Source: Mansonella perstans (taxonomy: Eukaryota > Nematoda > Chromadorea > Rhabditida > Onchocercidae). Taken from it: DNA of 64,000 nt. The notes beneath the pieces are model-generated. The model did no database searches, was not told where the DNA came from, and saw only the letters and a program-made list of their open reading frames with translations. The position numbers and the translations under genes are program-made. Where the stretch lies: positions 62,001 through 126,000 of the forward strand of contig JBAMDO010000580.1 in assembly GCA_037074765.1 (NCBI GenBank). The letters are read 5' to 3'. Below are positions 52,101-64,000 of the stretch, in pieces; position 1 is the stretch's first letter, and the number at the start of each line of letters is the position of its first letter.

Positions 52101-55100
52101 GCTTTTTATGGATCGTTTATTGTGAGATACTTAAGGAAAAGATAAGTGTAAATGGAAAAGGAATAATTTGAGTTGTGCACGAATTTAGCGAAAATATGTT
52201 GCAAAGTTAGGTGCCTCGATTTTCATTTTTTTATTCGGTCCTCTTAAACGATTGTTGTTGCTATGGTTATCTCGATAATTTTTCATCATAAGTACTCATA
52301 ATCCTGAGAAAGATGGCATTCGAATATTATTTAATTTTGTTCGGTTCATAGTAATATTTAATCCTATTTTCATTCCGTTTCTTGAAATCACATGGTTTGT
52401 CTTTCAGTCTTGAATATAACTTTTAACTTTATTTATGAAGTAATCTGAAAGTTTGGAAGTATCTGTCTAATCGAATAATTCATACATCTAATTGGCATTT
52501 CGCATTAATCCATATTCTTTTCCAGGTTGATGCACAGCGAGCACTTCTAATAGCGACAGAACGTAGACGTGCTTTAATTTTTGTGCTTGATCGGCTAATT
52601 CAGAAGCATGCTACTGGTGGCGTTCAGCATTTCATTTCAGATGGACCAAAAGGAAATTTAACATTTTCGGATATTTCTGTGAAACTTATGCGAGATTTTG
52701 TTAATGGACATATCAATTATCATGATGGTAAGGATTAAATTCTATCTAAAATCTAAAAATTGGCTTCTAATTGAAGTACAATTGTCCTTATTTAAATGAC
52801 TGCCTACAGCTGTTCATTCGCAGCAGAATATGATGAATATAAAGGTCCAACTATTTAGTTTACATTCTTGAGAAAAAGTTAATTTGATGACTTGTTTTAA
52901 ACTGAATCGATGGAACTGAACTGACTATCCACTTTTTGAAAAATAAGCATCTGGTTTTAGCAAGTTTTTCAGATCAGCTATTATTTTATTTCATTGTGCT
53001 GATACGACATGAGGAAACGGTTCACCACACAACCTTAACAACTAGTGACGAAGGCATTTGTTCTGGCAGGCTTGAGTTTCCGCATTATATACAGTTTCGA
53101 TCACTTCCTCACGATTTCAGTTGTACACTAGAAATTTTCGCCCTCGTAAGTTGTTATAGAATATTTAATGCTTTTTCGGAACATTCAAATCTTTCCTTCT
53201 CCATTTTTCCCACCTTCCTCTCTTTCCCCCGTTAACGTTGTTTTTTCAAGACAATACTGATACTGGATTTTTTTGCTTTTAGATTCATTATTTCGTACTT
53301 CTTATCACAGTCGAGCTTTTTGTATAGAAAAAAGGAAATGAAATCTGAACTCCATTCTGCTTTCGCTGCATAAGTCTTTCAGATTTGCAATGAAGCAGAA
53401 AATGTGAAGTTCTGAGCTCATTTAGCAGTATATGTTTCACTTCAAGTTAAATTAGATCTCAAATCAAAAAAATCAAAAAAGCACTGTAGCATAGCGCATA
53501 TCTTTCGGTAAGGAACAAAGCTGCATTGACCTAAAAATTTCTTACATTTTGAATCAAATTCAATTTCTATGTTTTTTTAGAGAACGCGACGAGAATTACT
53601 CCGTCATGAAACTAAATATCACATTAAAGGTGGTAATTCATTAAAGAAATCCCAAAAGTCGATGTTTTCACCAGGTGATTAATTGCAGCTTGCGAAATTA
53701 AAATTTCGAGTGTTGATAATTAGCTGTTCATAAAATAAATCATAAATAGTGGATTAAACAATTCTTGTTTTAGAAAGTTCTGATCAAAAAACTTGTTGAA
53801 AATTGCTGAATAACTTGAAATTTTTTTTTAATTACATTTTCTCACTGCTGTATTGAAATAATGGCTTATTTGTTGCTGTGCAAATAAAGGAATGTTATTC
53901 ATCTCCAACTTTAGGACCAGTCTCACTCGGTGGACCATCAGCGGTGATAGACCCATCATTCCAGCGCGTTGGACATTTATCGCTTAACATAAGTAGTGTG
54001 AACAAAACTAGATTTCACCTTGCTGATACGCTTTATCCGCTTGATGGAGTCATCGAAATGAAAGTTCGTTGTTACGCCGAAGATTGTGGCACGGTTGGCT
54101 ATAAAGGCTTTTTGGTAAGCATTTTTTAATCTGAATTTTAGTTTTTTTAGCTTTGAAAAATTCTAATTATTATACGAACGTTGGGAAATGTAGCTTGCAA
54201 AAATTTCAGGAAAATTATCGCAGAAACTTTTTCAAGAATTTATGAAAAAACATTTTTGTTTCCCGTCTCTTCCATCTCTAATTCTTTATTTTTTAAATTT
54301 CAATGATTCCAATCTTTATAATATTTTATAATTTTTAAATGTATCTTATAATTTACGTGTTATAATATTATTTTACAATTGCCATAAAGTCTTGTGCAAC
54401 ATAAATTTTTCATTATTAAACTGTGGAATATTTCTTTTGTAGAGTTTATATCAGCCAGTTGAAAATATTGCTTCATGGGCTCGATTTTGGTGTGTGCTTT
54501 GGGATGGGCAACTACGCTTTTGGCGATATCCTGAGGATGAAAGCATGAAAGTCAGAATTCTAATCTTAGTCGAATACTACAATTTATAGATTTCTTTTAT
54601 ACAGGAACTGCTCTAACACTGATTTCATAGTCCAATTCTTTAACTGCAAAGAAACTAAGTATCCTTAAGCCCTCATTAACAAATTATATAGTCTTAAAAA
54701 TTTCTTTTTCATTTTGACTATTATTAGTGATCATTAGTGATTTTCGGAAATTTTTCGAAATAGGTAATAAGTACTCTGATAATTGACTGATTATTATAGA
54801 TACCAGTGGTAAGCATCGACTTAAGGACATGCGCATGCAATGAAATCAAACCTATTCCTGTAGAACGTTGCCCATATCCGAACTCAATGCAAATCGATGT
54901 TTGGCTACCTGGCAAATATCCGCAAAAGCCGGATAGAATAAGGTTATATGAGATATGAGTCATACGAGAAACTTCTTTTTCTTTCTTTTTTTTCGGCTTT
55001 TAATGCTATGTAAATATAATTCGAACAGTATTGTAGATCGCGGAATAATAACATTAGAAGTACACTGCGATACTGCTAAGACATTTAAGCAAATAAAATT

Positions 55101-55399
55101 CTTGCAATTAAAAAGGTTTTTTTCAAGACAGTCGAGCTGTTCATTGTTGTAAAATCTAAGTTTACATACTGCAAGCATTTTTCGATGAAAATTCATCAAG
55201 TCGGGACGAAAAGAAAACTAATCGGCCTTCATGAATTCCTTAGAAAAATTACTTCAAAATTTGAAGCTCACTTATATTTCTCACCTATTCTTCTTTCAGG
55301 ATTTTAATGGCAGCAGACAGAAAAGACGAAATGCATTCGTGGCTTAATGCGATGAATATTTCACTTCGAAATTTAACACTTTGGTCTTGCCGATCGTAA
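46189..55399 (+). CDS. ani-1: Anillin, contractile-ring scaffold (anillin homology and PH domains)
   Basis: Anillin links actin, myosin, septins and RhoA at the cleavage furrow. Exons: 46189-46245, 46591-46660, 46956-47098, 47276-47452, 47680-47955, 48331-48453, 48562-48597, 48730-48781, 48971-49103, 49334-49508, 49589-49660, 49961-50090, 50213-50271, 50507-50653, 50846-50951, 51093-51177, 51828-52032, 52526-52727, 52961-53145, 53581-53674, 53915-54114, 54443-54550, 54800-54942, 55300-55399. All phases agree, giving 1025 residues. The first 610 are Ser-rich, polar and poorly conserved. The anillin homology domain spans about 620-870 ([51 protein letters not shown]). The PH domain runs to the end ([50 protein letters not shown]). 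Nematodes have several anillins; the full-length form with AHD and PH fits ani-1, but the paralogue is not certain. The exon 3 boundaries are the least sure. Confidence 0.93.
46716..46790 (+). pseudogene. Relic copy of the end of anillin exon 3 in intron 2
   Basis: The sequence AATTAATGAAAAGAATTTCG and its continuation (TGCATAATTTCTGAAATGTTTG) parallels the exon 3 end and donor at about 47060-47110 (CTAATGAAAAGAATTTCATT, then GCATGATTTCCAAAATGTTTG). It lacks the rest of the exon and an acceptor, so it is probably a small local duplication. Confidence 0.55.
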
Positions 55400-56485
55400 A
55401 GTTGCAAGTTGCAACGTTTATTGCTGATTTAAGCATTTTTTAAAGTTTTTTTATTATTTCAAAGTTTATTGCTTATTGGACTCATCATATTGTGTTAAAA
55501 TCAAAGGCCGTCTTTTTGTAATTTTCTTACCCACGTTCACCTATTAGATGCAGACGTATCGAATGTTCTTTTGTGAAATGTTTAGAAATTCTGGAAGATG
55601 TAGGAAATTAAGGTTTCTGAAATGTGTCCAATTTATAATATGTTCCCGAAATAATTCAAATTATTCGAAGGTAAAAGAAATTACTTTGTATCTTTATTTA
55701 CAATCGTTCTTCTTTCAAGTGTGGCTCAAAAATTGCATTACGATATATTTTTACGACCTTCAAAGTGATTAAATTAAAAAAGCGAGAATGTTAACAGAAG
55801 AGATTAAGAAATAGAAAACGGAGATAGTCTAACTCTCCATGAAAATTGCCTGGAGTGCAGACTCATTGCTTTAGTCTTCTGATGATCGAATGACAATCAG
55901 AACTCATAGTTATTTTCTTCACAACTCTTTTTCAGGGCTGTTCATGAAAATTAAAAAACTTATTGGAGCCGGCTTCTACAATTTATCACATGTTATATAT
56001 GTTCTGATATAATTAGAACTGTTTTACCTAGTTTCGCTTACATATAAAACGATTGCATAAAAGTTTTACAGAATTGTAATGAAGACTTAGTATTATTAAC
56101 TTAAGAAGAAATAGTTAAGCGATTTAACCCTGCGATGATCGACCAAGAATTTGAGGAATTCATTTCAAGTGAAACAAAAATCAGCATGGAAAATCGCGGT
56201 AAATAATGCATTCTTCATGACACTACCAATGCATTATAACCGTAAGTTCAATGCACCCTAATATAAGAGTACTAATTAGCCCAGCCTGCACTAACTAAGT
56301 AGTACTGAAAGTATGAAAGATCACTAGTAAATACTACAGTACTAACAGTTTGATTTCATTGATCAACCCCTAGAACCCTTTCTAACCTTAAATGCATGAT
56401 GAAATCAAATAAATATACGAATCTTGGTAAAGGCTTTATTTCAAGATCAATTCATAATTTGTACATGAGGTTTTACCAACGAATT
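55400..56485. other. Intergenic stretch between anillin and cul-2 (convergent genes)
   Basis: The two genes point at each other, with about 1.1 kb between stop codons. The open frame at 55548-55772 has no motif or splice partner. Nothing else is supported beyond the two 3' untranslated regions. Confidence 0.5.
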
Positions 56486-59400
56486 CTAGGCCAAATACTG
56501 ATATTCATCATTCTGATCAGTTCTCTGAATATACAATTTTTCAATCAGCGACTCAATATTTTTCTTGATGAAGTTAACATCCGGTGTAAAACGAGATTTC
56601 GTTTGTTCAATTACCTATAAATAAAACAAATACAATGAAGGGCAAGATGGTTTAAACAAGTTACATTATAAGGCGATTAATTTTAAACACTTTTTCGTAA
56701 AAAATCCCGGTGGAATTCACATACTGGCACTTTACACGTATTAAGTATTTGTGTTCATTTGCTTAACATTATTAGAAATATTATGAATTTACAAAAAAGA
56801 CATGAATCTACCTCATTGACTAAGGCTGCGTGTTTCAATACTTTTCGTGTTTTCATAATACGAACAATGGTACATTCCATATAATATTTTCGATCCTGTT
56901 GAGCAGTGATATTTACATGTTCTACCTCCTTTTCTGCCTTGAAATATAAGTATCACGTTAAATCACACAATAGTTAGGTATGTTCTATATATAGATTCTG
57001 CTGCCCATAGGATATCAATAATGCCTATTTCTTGCTGAGAAGTCGTGATATCATTAAGACAGTTCGGATTCTGTCATTACTGCGGCATTTCTCATTCTGC
57101 CACCAAAACTATAGGAAACATATATCGTCTGAACAAAATTAATAATTTTACCTAGGTCTTCAAGTTGGTAGTGATACAAAGAATTTTCCGAACAAGTTTT
57201 TTTTGAGAGCATTTAGAAAATAATGTCGAAATTTAGCAGCAATTTAGATAGTCAATTTCCTTTATTAATGTCTAGCATTTGGTACGTTTCTAACAGCGCA
57301 CATTTAGCAGAATATCAGACAATCTCATTAGTCATTTTGTTTTCTTATTTATTCCTCATTCCAATCTTTAATATCACCAACAGCAATATTCCTTGCTCCT
57401 TAAAATACACTCCTGATCGAGAACTGTAGACGTGAGATGCGATTCTTTTTTTGTTAAAATTGAGAAAAACAAGGTCTCAATAATTCAGAAATTTTAAACA
57501 CTAAGAATTTACAAATTATTCTTAAGTTCTTTTCAAATAAAAGCCAAATTACATCCAATACAGGGTAATACGTAGATTAAAAGAGCTTTACTTACACTTC
57601 GTTGTAACTGAAGCACCAAAACTTTGAAGCGGAGACGTTTCGATGTCAAGGACAAGTTCAGTGCTATTTCATTAACTTCATTCATCTCCTAAAAAACAAA
57701 GAAAAAAGTGAGGAAGTCATTTTGATTTTTCTAAAAGTAATATTTGCAACCCTACTTCGAGTTATTTTAGCACTGAACAGTAAATTTAAAAACGAATTAT
57801 GAGTTAAAATTGTAATCAAATAAGCCTGAAAAAACTAAGAAAGTTTCTACAAAAATATGTAAAGTTCTTTGCGAGTAAAAAAAAAAACCTTTTTCGCCAT
57901 AATCAGAATACCGGAATCAACCAGTGCACGAGCATTTCGGCTGAGTAATTCATCAGATAAACCAGTCGCCTTTTCGACGTAGCATGGAGACACTGAATCC
58001 CTTGTCTCAAAACATAACAAAATTGCTAGCTGGTGGACCGACATCGTTACTTGATACACTTTGTCTAAGTAGTGCAACTTTACCTCAACTGAAAATTAAA
58101 AAATTTACCCCTAATTTCATCTTCAATATATATATATATCTGTGTCTATGGATGTTTTTTATCTACTTTTTTACGTGCATAATCAACTCAGGAATTCAGA
58201 ATCTTTCAATAGTCAATAAAATATGAATATAGAGTTCATATGACTTTTTAGACGTATGATTTTTTAAAACTGTTTGAACATTATCGAGAAAAGGAATACA
58301 ACGAAAACAACAAGCAAGGTTGGAAGATAGTATAGTGTTAAACGATACTGAATGAATTCGAAAATTACCACACTCCTATCACGTATTATTTGATATTAAG
58401 CAAGCAAATAATTTTCACTGCAGCTGGTTGCTTTTGTTTCTTGCAAATAAAAAAGCTGCAGGCAATTAACTTAAGCGCCATATTCTTCAGAAACTCATTA
58501 TATTCGTTTTTTTTTTTTTTTTTTCAGAATCTGAATTTTCTAATATAAGACTTAGGCTGACATGAACTGAAGAAAATTCAGATGTTTCAAATATCTGCAG
58601 GAACTAACCGCTCGCAAGATTGAAGAGCCATGTCAACTTTCGACCATTATGTGAGGCCTGATAATATCTTTCAAAATGTTCAATGGATGGCAAAAGAACA
58701 GGAGGAATGATGAAACCCGTAACTTGGACAGCAGCTGTATTATCTTTCCCATCTGCTCCTTAAAAAATACAAATACATCATTAAGTAAACTTATTCTTAT
58801 TAAATAATCTACAGAAACCTTTAATAATAGTGTGTATTTTTCTTATGAGCGATGATAGGCTTATTGATTCTCTTTCCTCCTCAAATATCTTAACAGTTGA
58901 AAACTCAAAAATATGATATATAATTTTCGAAATTAAACTGACCGGAAACTGGAGTTGAACTAGGAGCCGATAATGGCCATGCCCCAGCTTGTAAGATCAT
59001 TACTGTCATTTGGACATTCAAAATAACATTGCTCGCAGCACAGTGCTGAAGAAGTAAGTTACAAATAACGTACACCAACAATTTTTTAATAAGAAATAAA
59101 ACTACCCCATACTTTTACGTTTTAAAACAGTGAAAACATCTCTAGAATAATAAATACGTTATAAATTAACATCCTTTATCCATGTTTACTATATAAGTAT
59201 ATTTGAAACCTTAGTTTTAAAATGAACTTTAATGGCACGAAAATTCAGAACAATTTGCTTCAATGCTTTCGAATAATGTCGTCATTTTCGGCTCTCAATC
59301 AAACAGATAAGAGATAACTACAACTAGGGAGCTTCGAGCTTTTTTGGAACACCGTTAATCAGATATTACCCTTCACCGGTATCTATTCGATCTTTTCCAT

Positions 59401-62400
59401 TCTGCATTTGCAAAATAGTGAATGAATTAAAATTATAGCAAAATAAAATCGACTTACACTAATAAATTTATCTGTAAGCTCATGACTCAGTCCAACATCT
59501 GTAAACATTCGCGACAGTTTACTTGTGAATTCAAATCCACATGCTTGCTAGAAACATTCATAATTACATTTAAAGTAATTATTAACCATTTCATATTTTG
59601 ATATTCGAAAACTTGCAATTTCTAAAAAAATTTATCGGAAAAACTCACCTTTAGTTTGCTAATCATCGATTCTTCAGCGTCCTTCGAAAGAGAAGCGTTA
59701 GTGATTAGACGATTAGCCAACATTTTTGAATAAAACTAAAACCGAAAATAAGAACTGCTGGTAAAAACATGAGGAATATTAACTAATTTATGATGCCATA
59801 ATGAGGTAGTAAATGCAGAATGTTTATAAAAGTTTCATTTCTCCAGCGTAATCAAAATAAAAGACACTATGTAAAGGCAAAAAAAATTTTGTTATAAATG
59901 GAATATACAGTGTTATTTAGGTAAATAAAATTAAGATAAAGCCAAAACATGTTTAAAAACTTTCTCACAAACCGCTTACAATAAAAATTCGAAAGGCAGC
60001 AAATATTTAACATATTTAATTTTTGCAATTGTAAAAATAAAAAAATCAGAAAAAAATGTCAACCTTCTGAAAAATGTCTTTGTCCTCAATATATCGAAAA
60101 ATAATGATTGCCTGAGATAATTTTGTATCCAAATCACTATCACTTAAGCCTTTACCAGATTTGCGCAAAAGCGTATCAGTATAACGTGCAAGCTTAAAAA
60201 GAAACAAATGAATAATAAAATAATTCAAATTAAGAGAAATGCATTTGAAAGTGGAAAAGCCCGAAATATCAATTATTCAACTTAGTAATATGAACAATGT
60301 GAACTACACCTTCCTTTAACAGTTAATTAAGTAAGATCAAAACACACTACTTCAAAATCAACTGGCAAGTAGAACTGATACCCTATTGATCAGACCAATA
60401 GATACTGAACACTTCTATTAGAATCTTCTAAATAAATTTTTCTATTAGAATCTTTCTAAAAAAGATTGAATTTCACAAATATTCCGAGCAATTTTGCAGA
60501 TTCAATAAAGTTACATTTATTGTTTTACCCTTTCCGATGCTTTCGGTGCTTGGCGTGGATCTTCGCGGTAATTTACGACAGCTTGCAATGCCTGCAATCG
60601 CGTAATACTGGTATTAAAAAAGAAAAATATCGAGGACTTCCCAAAAAAATCAGATTCAATAAAGTTACTCCAAAACGTCATCACTCCATTTCTTCTATAT
60701 TTACATTCTGTTGTTTTCATATATTTAATATTTGATATAGAAATCATCTACACAAAGATTTTATTTAAATTAGATGGTCAAAAGTATTTTTCAAAAATTA
60801 CTTTATCTAGAGCTCCAACGAAGTCGCCATCGTCATAATAAACTTTCGTAACCATTGAGGAGAACCTATTATATACCTATAAATAGTTGCAAATAATAAA
60901 ATAACAGATGATAATGGATTATTTTTTCTCAGCTCTCATAATACCTAGCTTTTTCTCTTTCACTTTTAACTCAGAAATTTAACTCTTCAGCAAAGATGAA
61001 GATCTGAGCGCTGAAATTACGAAACTCCGATCTACAAAATCTTGCAAACCGTACAAATCAACATTTAATCGGATAAAAACTCAACGTATTTGACATACAC
61101 ATTCAACAAAAAATGTCAAATACGATGAGTTTGTATTTTGCACACACAAACTTCGGAATTTGGCACTTCTTTCTTCTGTATTAAAATGAAAAGCAGAAAA
61201 AATTTGAATTCCAGAGAATATATATGGTTAATTCGTCCAATAATTTACATCTTTAATAAATACAGCGCAAAATACAAGTCTCCTACAGAATCTACGTCTC
61301 TCTGAACTCCGTTTATGTTTCATTTTGTTTGAAAAACCCAGTAAAAGTTAAGGAAAGCAGCACATAGCTAAAGTATTTAAAACAAAGAAACACTGAAATT
61401 TTAACGACATCTAATAAAAACAAAGTAAAGGAATTGGCACTATGTAATTCTTGCTACCTGAATGGAATTGGTATTGCATCTTCAGGAATCAGCAGCCTAC
61501 TGAAGAACTTTTAGAAGAATATTAGATATTAATAAATGAGAAAATATCATTACTAATGGGAAGAGAAGGCTGTTTTCGAAGAGGATTATTAATGAGATAC
61601 AAAATTTGAAGCTGTTTATGCATGGCGATAACAGATAAAGAACAAAAAAGAAATTACAAGGTCCAAAGATCATTCCTAAAGAGGAAACAAAAAATTGCTA
61701 ATAAATACCCGTGAGCACAATAATTCCTCCAGAATCCGGCATCATGCTGGGACTTTCTCGAAACATAATAGCTTCTAAATATTTCCCCAGGATCCATATC
61801 ACTCTCCCAATAAATATTTGGCAAGAAGAAATCACGTGAAAAGCAAAAAGCAAACTACTGGATTTCTGCTGCTTCACCGAGTAATTGAAAGCGTCATGAG
61901 TAACAGATGGCACAAAATACTTTAATGTGAATGAATAAACATATAAAATGAAAGGAATGATACGCTACGCTGATAAGAGATATATGGTAAAGAACATCGT
62001 AAATCTCGTAAAGATTGTATAAATGTAAGATCAAATATAAAAAGCTTCTGGATGATTAAATAACTAGAATAAACCTGCTGCTGAAAAATCCATACATCAT
62101 TCAAAGTCGCACGCATCTCCGCTTCTATTCGAAGTTTTCTCTTTCATTTCATAGCTAGCTGTTGTCAAGTCTGATAACATGCTACTCACTTATCGCAAAA
62201 CTCATTCTTATGCATCATCCCAACCACATATTCTTATCAAATTATGCTGATGCCTAATACAGAATTTCCAAACAGAATAAAACGAATGAGGTGATCTTGT
62301 ATATATTTAATACGATCACGCTGAAGTACCAGATAAAGTCCATAATTATTTTGCAGGAAGCATTTGCCCTGTCAAAATTTGCTATTATTAATAAAGAAGA

Positions 62401-64000
62401 TAAGAATACAAATACTTAGAGTAATCTAATCGACAAAAATGTTAAATCACATACCTGTAATATATTTTCTACAAATTGCTGGGGAATATTATCACCACGC
62501 ATATCTTTTATTGCTTCAAGACCAGTTTTCTTGACAAAATTTTGAAATTCACGAATAACAACTGACAACCCACCATTTATAGGTTTCAGAATGCGATACA
62601 TGTTCTGAAGATCTGCAAAAAAAACTGCTAAATAATGAATTTATGTTTCGAGTAAAGATGAAAGTAAGCTTCCGAAGCATGAACGTAATAACAGAGAATC
62701 AATCGAAACTGAAAATGTATTAAGACAAGTATATATTCAATCTGCCAAACACTACGGCTTATCTCTGAGGACTACAACACAATCTAACTGAAGATCTAAA
62801 CGAAATTCAACAATCTGGAAATGGAAAAAGTGTATCAAAAATTTCTAATCGAGAAATGTCTGCGATAAACGAGTCTTATTCCAGGAAACAAGTAGAGATA
62901 TACCACTCATGCATTCGCCTTCGATATATTCATGGCAAACAGCATATAAACGTTCTTTATGAGCATCCACCATTACATCCTGACATAGTTTAGTAACTTT
63001 TTCATAGCTACTTTTGTGAAGGAAACGAATTGAGCGTTCGTTTTCTTCCTCTATTCGTGCAATTACCTTAAAATTATAAACTTGCGGGTAATTAGTTACA
63101 TAAATTACTCTTTGTCCTGAAATTGATAAAGACAAATTCCAGCCATCCATATCTGTCCTGATCATTTCATTGTAAATAAAGAGTGAGACTGACAGATTTT
63201 TTTAAACCCTGTATCAACCAGCTGCCTACAACACTGTCTTCCTTTCTAGAAAATTCGAAAAAATATATATTGCAATCCCATCGAATCACTACCACTTCCG
63301 AATAGCTGTGATGTGTGCTGATCAGATTCTCTACATGGCTTTGGTTTCTAGAACACCTTAAGCTCGTACTCGGTGATAATTTATGCTTAATTTTATAAAA
63401 TAAAAGCAGAAAATTATGAAAGAATCAGACTATTTATAAAACAACTTACGGATTTCATATACTGGGAACAACTAAGTTCATTTAGCAATTTAATGGACAG
63501 TATTGTGTAATATTCAGTTGTTGTTTGCAAGAACTTTTTTTCAAACATTTCTCGATAAGTTTCATAATTCTGCGGGAAATTTGATGGTGACTTATCCAAT
63601 ACTTGACGCATGCCATCCACATCGTCCACCTGAAAAACGTAAAAAATATTCAGAAGATTTTTCTCTTGCTTCAAAAACCATTTATGTCCACTTTTCATAC
63701 AAAGAAAACGCTCTATAACCTAAGAAATGAAGGAATCATCGGTACAGATGTTTCATTTTTATTTGGAAATTATGAATCATCAGGAATGATTAATATGAAA
63801 TATGAACTCTTAATATTCATTTACATCAGAACATAGTATAAAAATATAAAAATTCCAATTTGCATACTTGAACAAAGGACATGATGGCACCTCGGACAGT
63901 GTCCACGGCAACGCTGTTTCTTCCTTCACGATCTGCAGCGATGGCACTTAACACATGGTCAACTAGTCGCTTTTCCATCGGATCTATTAAATTTTTGCGC
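56486..64000 (-). CDS. cul-2: Cullin-2, scaffold of the elongin-VHL-type ubiquitin ligase (5' end beyond window)
   Basis: CUL-2 scaffolds CRL2 ubiquitin ligases with elongins B/C and RBX1. Exons in the window on the minus strand: 64000-63868 (partial), 63629-63450, 63066-62904, 62612-62455, 60876-60802, 60591-60529, 60192-60064, 59735-59649, 59547-59458, 59045-58943, 58758-58609, 58088-57889, 57688-57596, 56937-56812, 56614-56486. All phases agree. About 625 residues are present, so roughly the first 120 of a typical 745 are missing. Cullin motifs are FRYIEDKDIFQKFYSKMLA, ISKLKQACGFEFTSKLSRM and NGRKLTWLF. CUL2-type marks are ALDKALQAVVNYRED, ILQAGAWPL and EVKLHYLDK. The C-terminal winged helix has TIVRIMKTRKVLKHAALVNE, which contains the neddylation lysine, and ends DEYQYLA. 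One intron (60877-62454) is 1.6 kb; the others are short. Confidence 0.95.

Noticed and set aside
61698..61913. Minus-strand open frame in the long cul-2 intron
   Set aside because: The cullin exons on each side join in phase without it, and it has no cullin-like content.

Overview
The window is AT-rich, intron-rich nuclear DNA from a nematode. The evidence is exons of 20 to 290 bases separated by introns of roughly 50 to 1,600 bases (a few longer), nematode-like TTTTCAG or TTTTAG acceptors, acceptor sequences sitting directly in front of several start codons as expected for spliced-leader trans-splicing, and clear animal orthologues. Gene density and intron size look more like a filarial or other spirurid worm than Caenorhabditis; that placement is inference. 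I reconstructed exons by hand from splice signals, reading-frame continuity and family motifs. For six main genes every junction in the window keeps frame; in the secreted TSP1 gene one junction does not.

Layout, left to right: (1) lysosomal beta-mannosidase on + (1658-8057, 17 exons), followed by a possible small unidentified + gene (8196-8799). (2) A small Jupiter/HN1-like gene on - (10458-16647). Its long first intron holds an inverted duplication, and its start codon lies at the edge of a 123-base tandem repeat. (3) A secreted cysteine-rich protein with a thrombospondin-1-like motif on - (19181-25715). (4) lin-37, a subunit of the DREAM/MuvB complex, on + (27010-29068), with decayed copies of its exon 2 in intron 4. 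(5) Calnexin on - (30852-35349, 11 exons). (6) A tentative 92-residue gene on - (36466-37182). (7) PAN3, the deadenylase adaptor, on - (38645-44426, 15 exons, two of its introns GC-AG). (8) A divergent promoter region carrying a perfect E2F-type site next to a LIN-54-type CHR palindrome. (9) Anillin on + (46189-55399, 24 exons). (10) Cullin-2 on - (56486 to beyond the right edge, 15 exons in the window, N-terminus missing).

Most genes are unrelated housekeeping functions: glycoprotein degradation, ER folding, mRNA deadenylation, cytokinesis and ubiquitin ligation. One possible functional thread is cell-cycle control. lin-37 encodes part of the complex that reads E2F/CHR sites, and such sites appear upstream of anillin, a cytokinesis gene, and perhaps upstream of lin-37 itself. 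No prokaryotic features, CRISPR arrays, rRNA, tRNA or intact transposons were recognised. The less explained parts are the 92-residue gene, the TSP1-like secreted protein, the inverted duplication and the tandem repeat at the Jupiter-like start codon.
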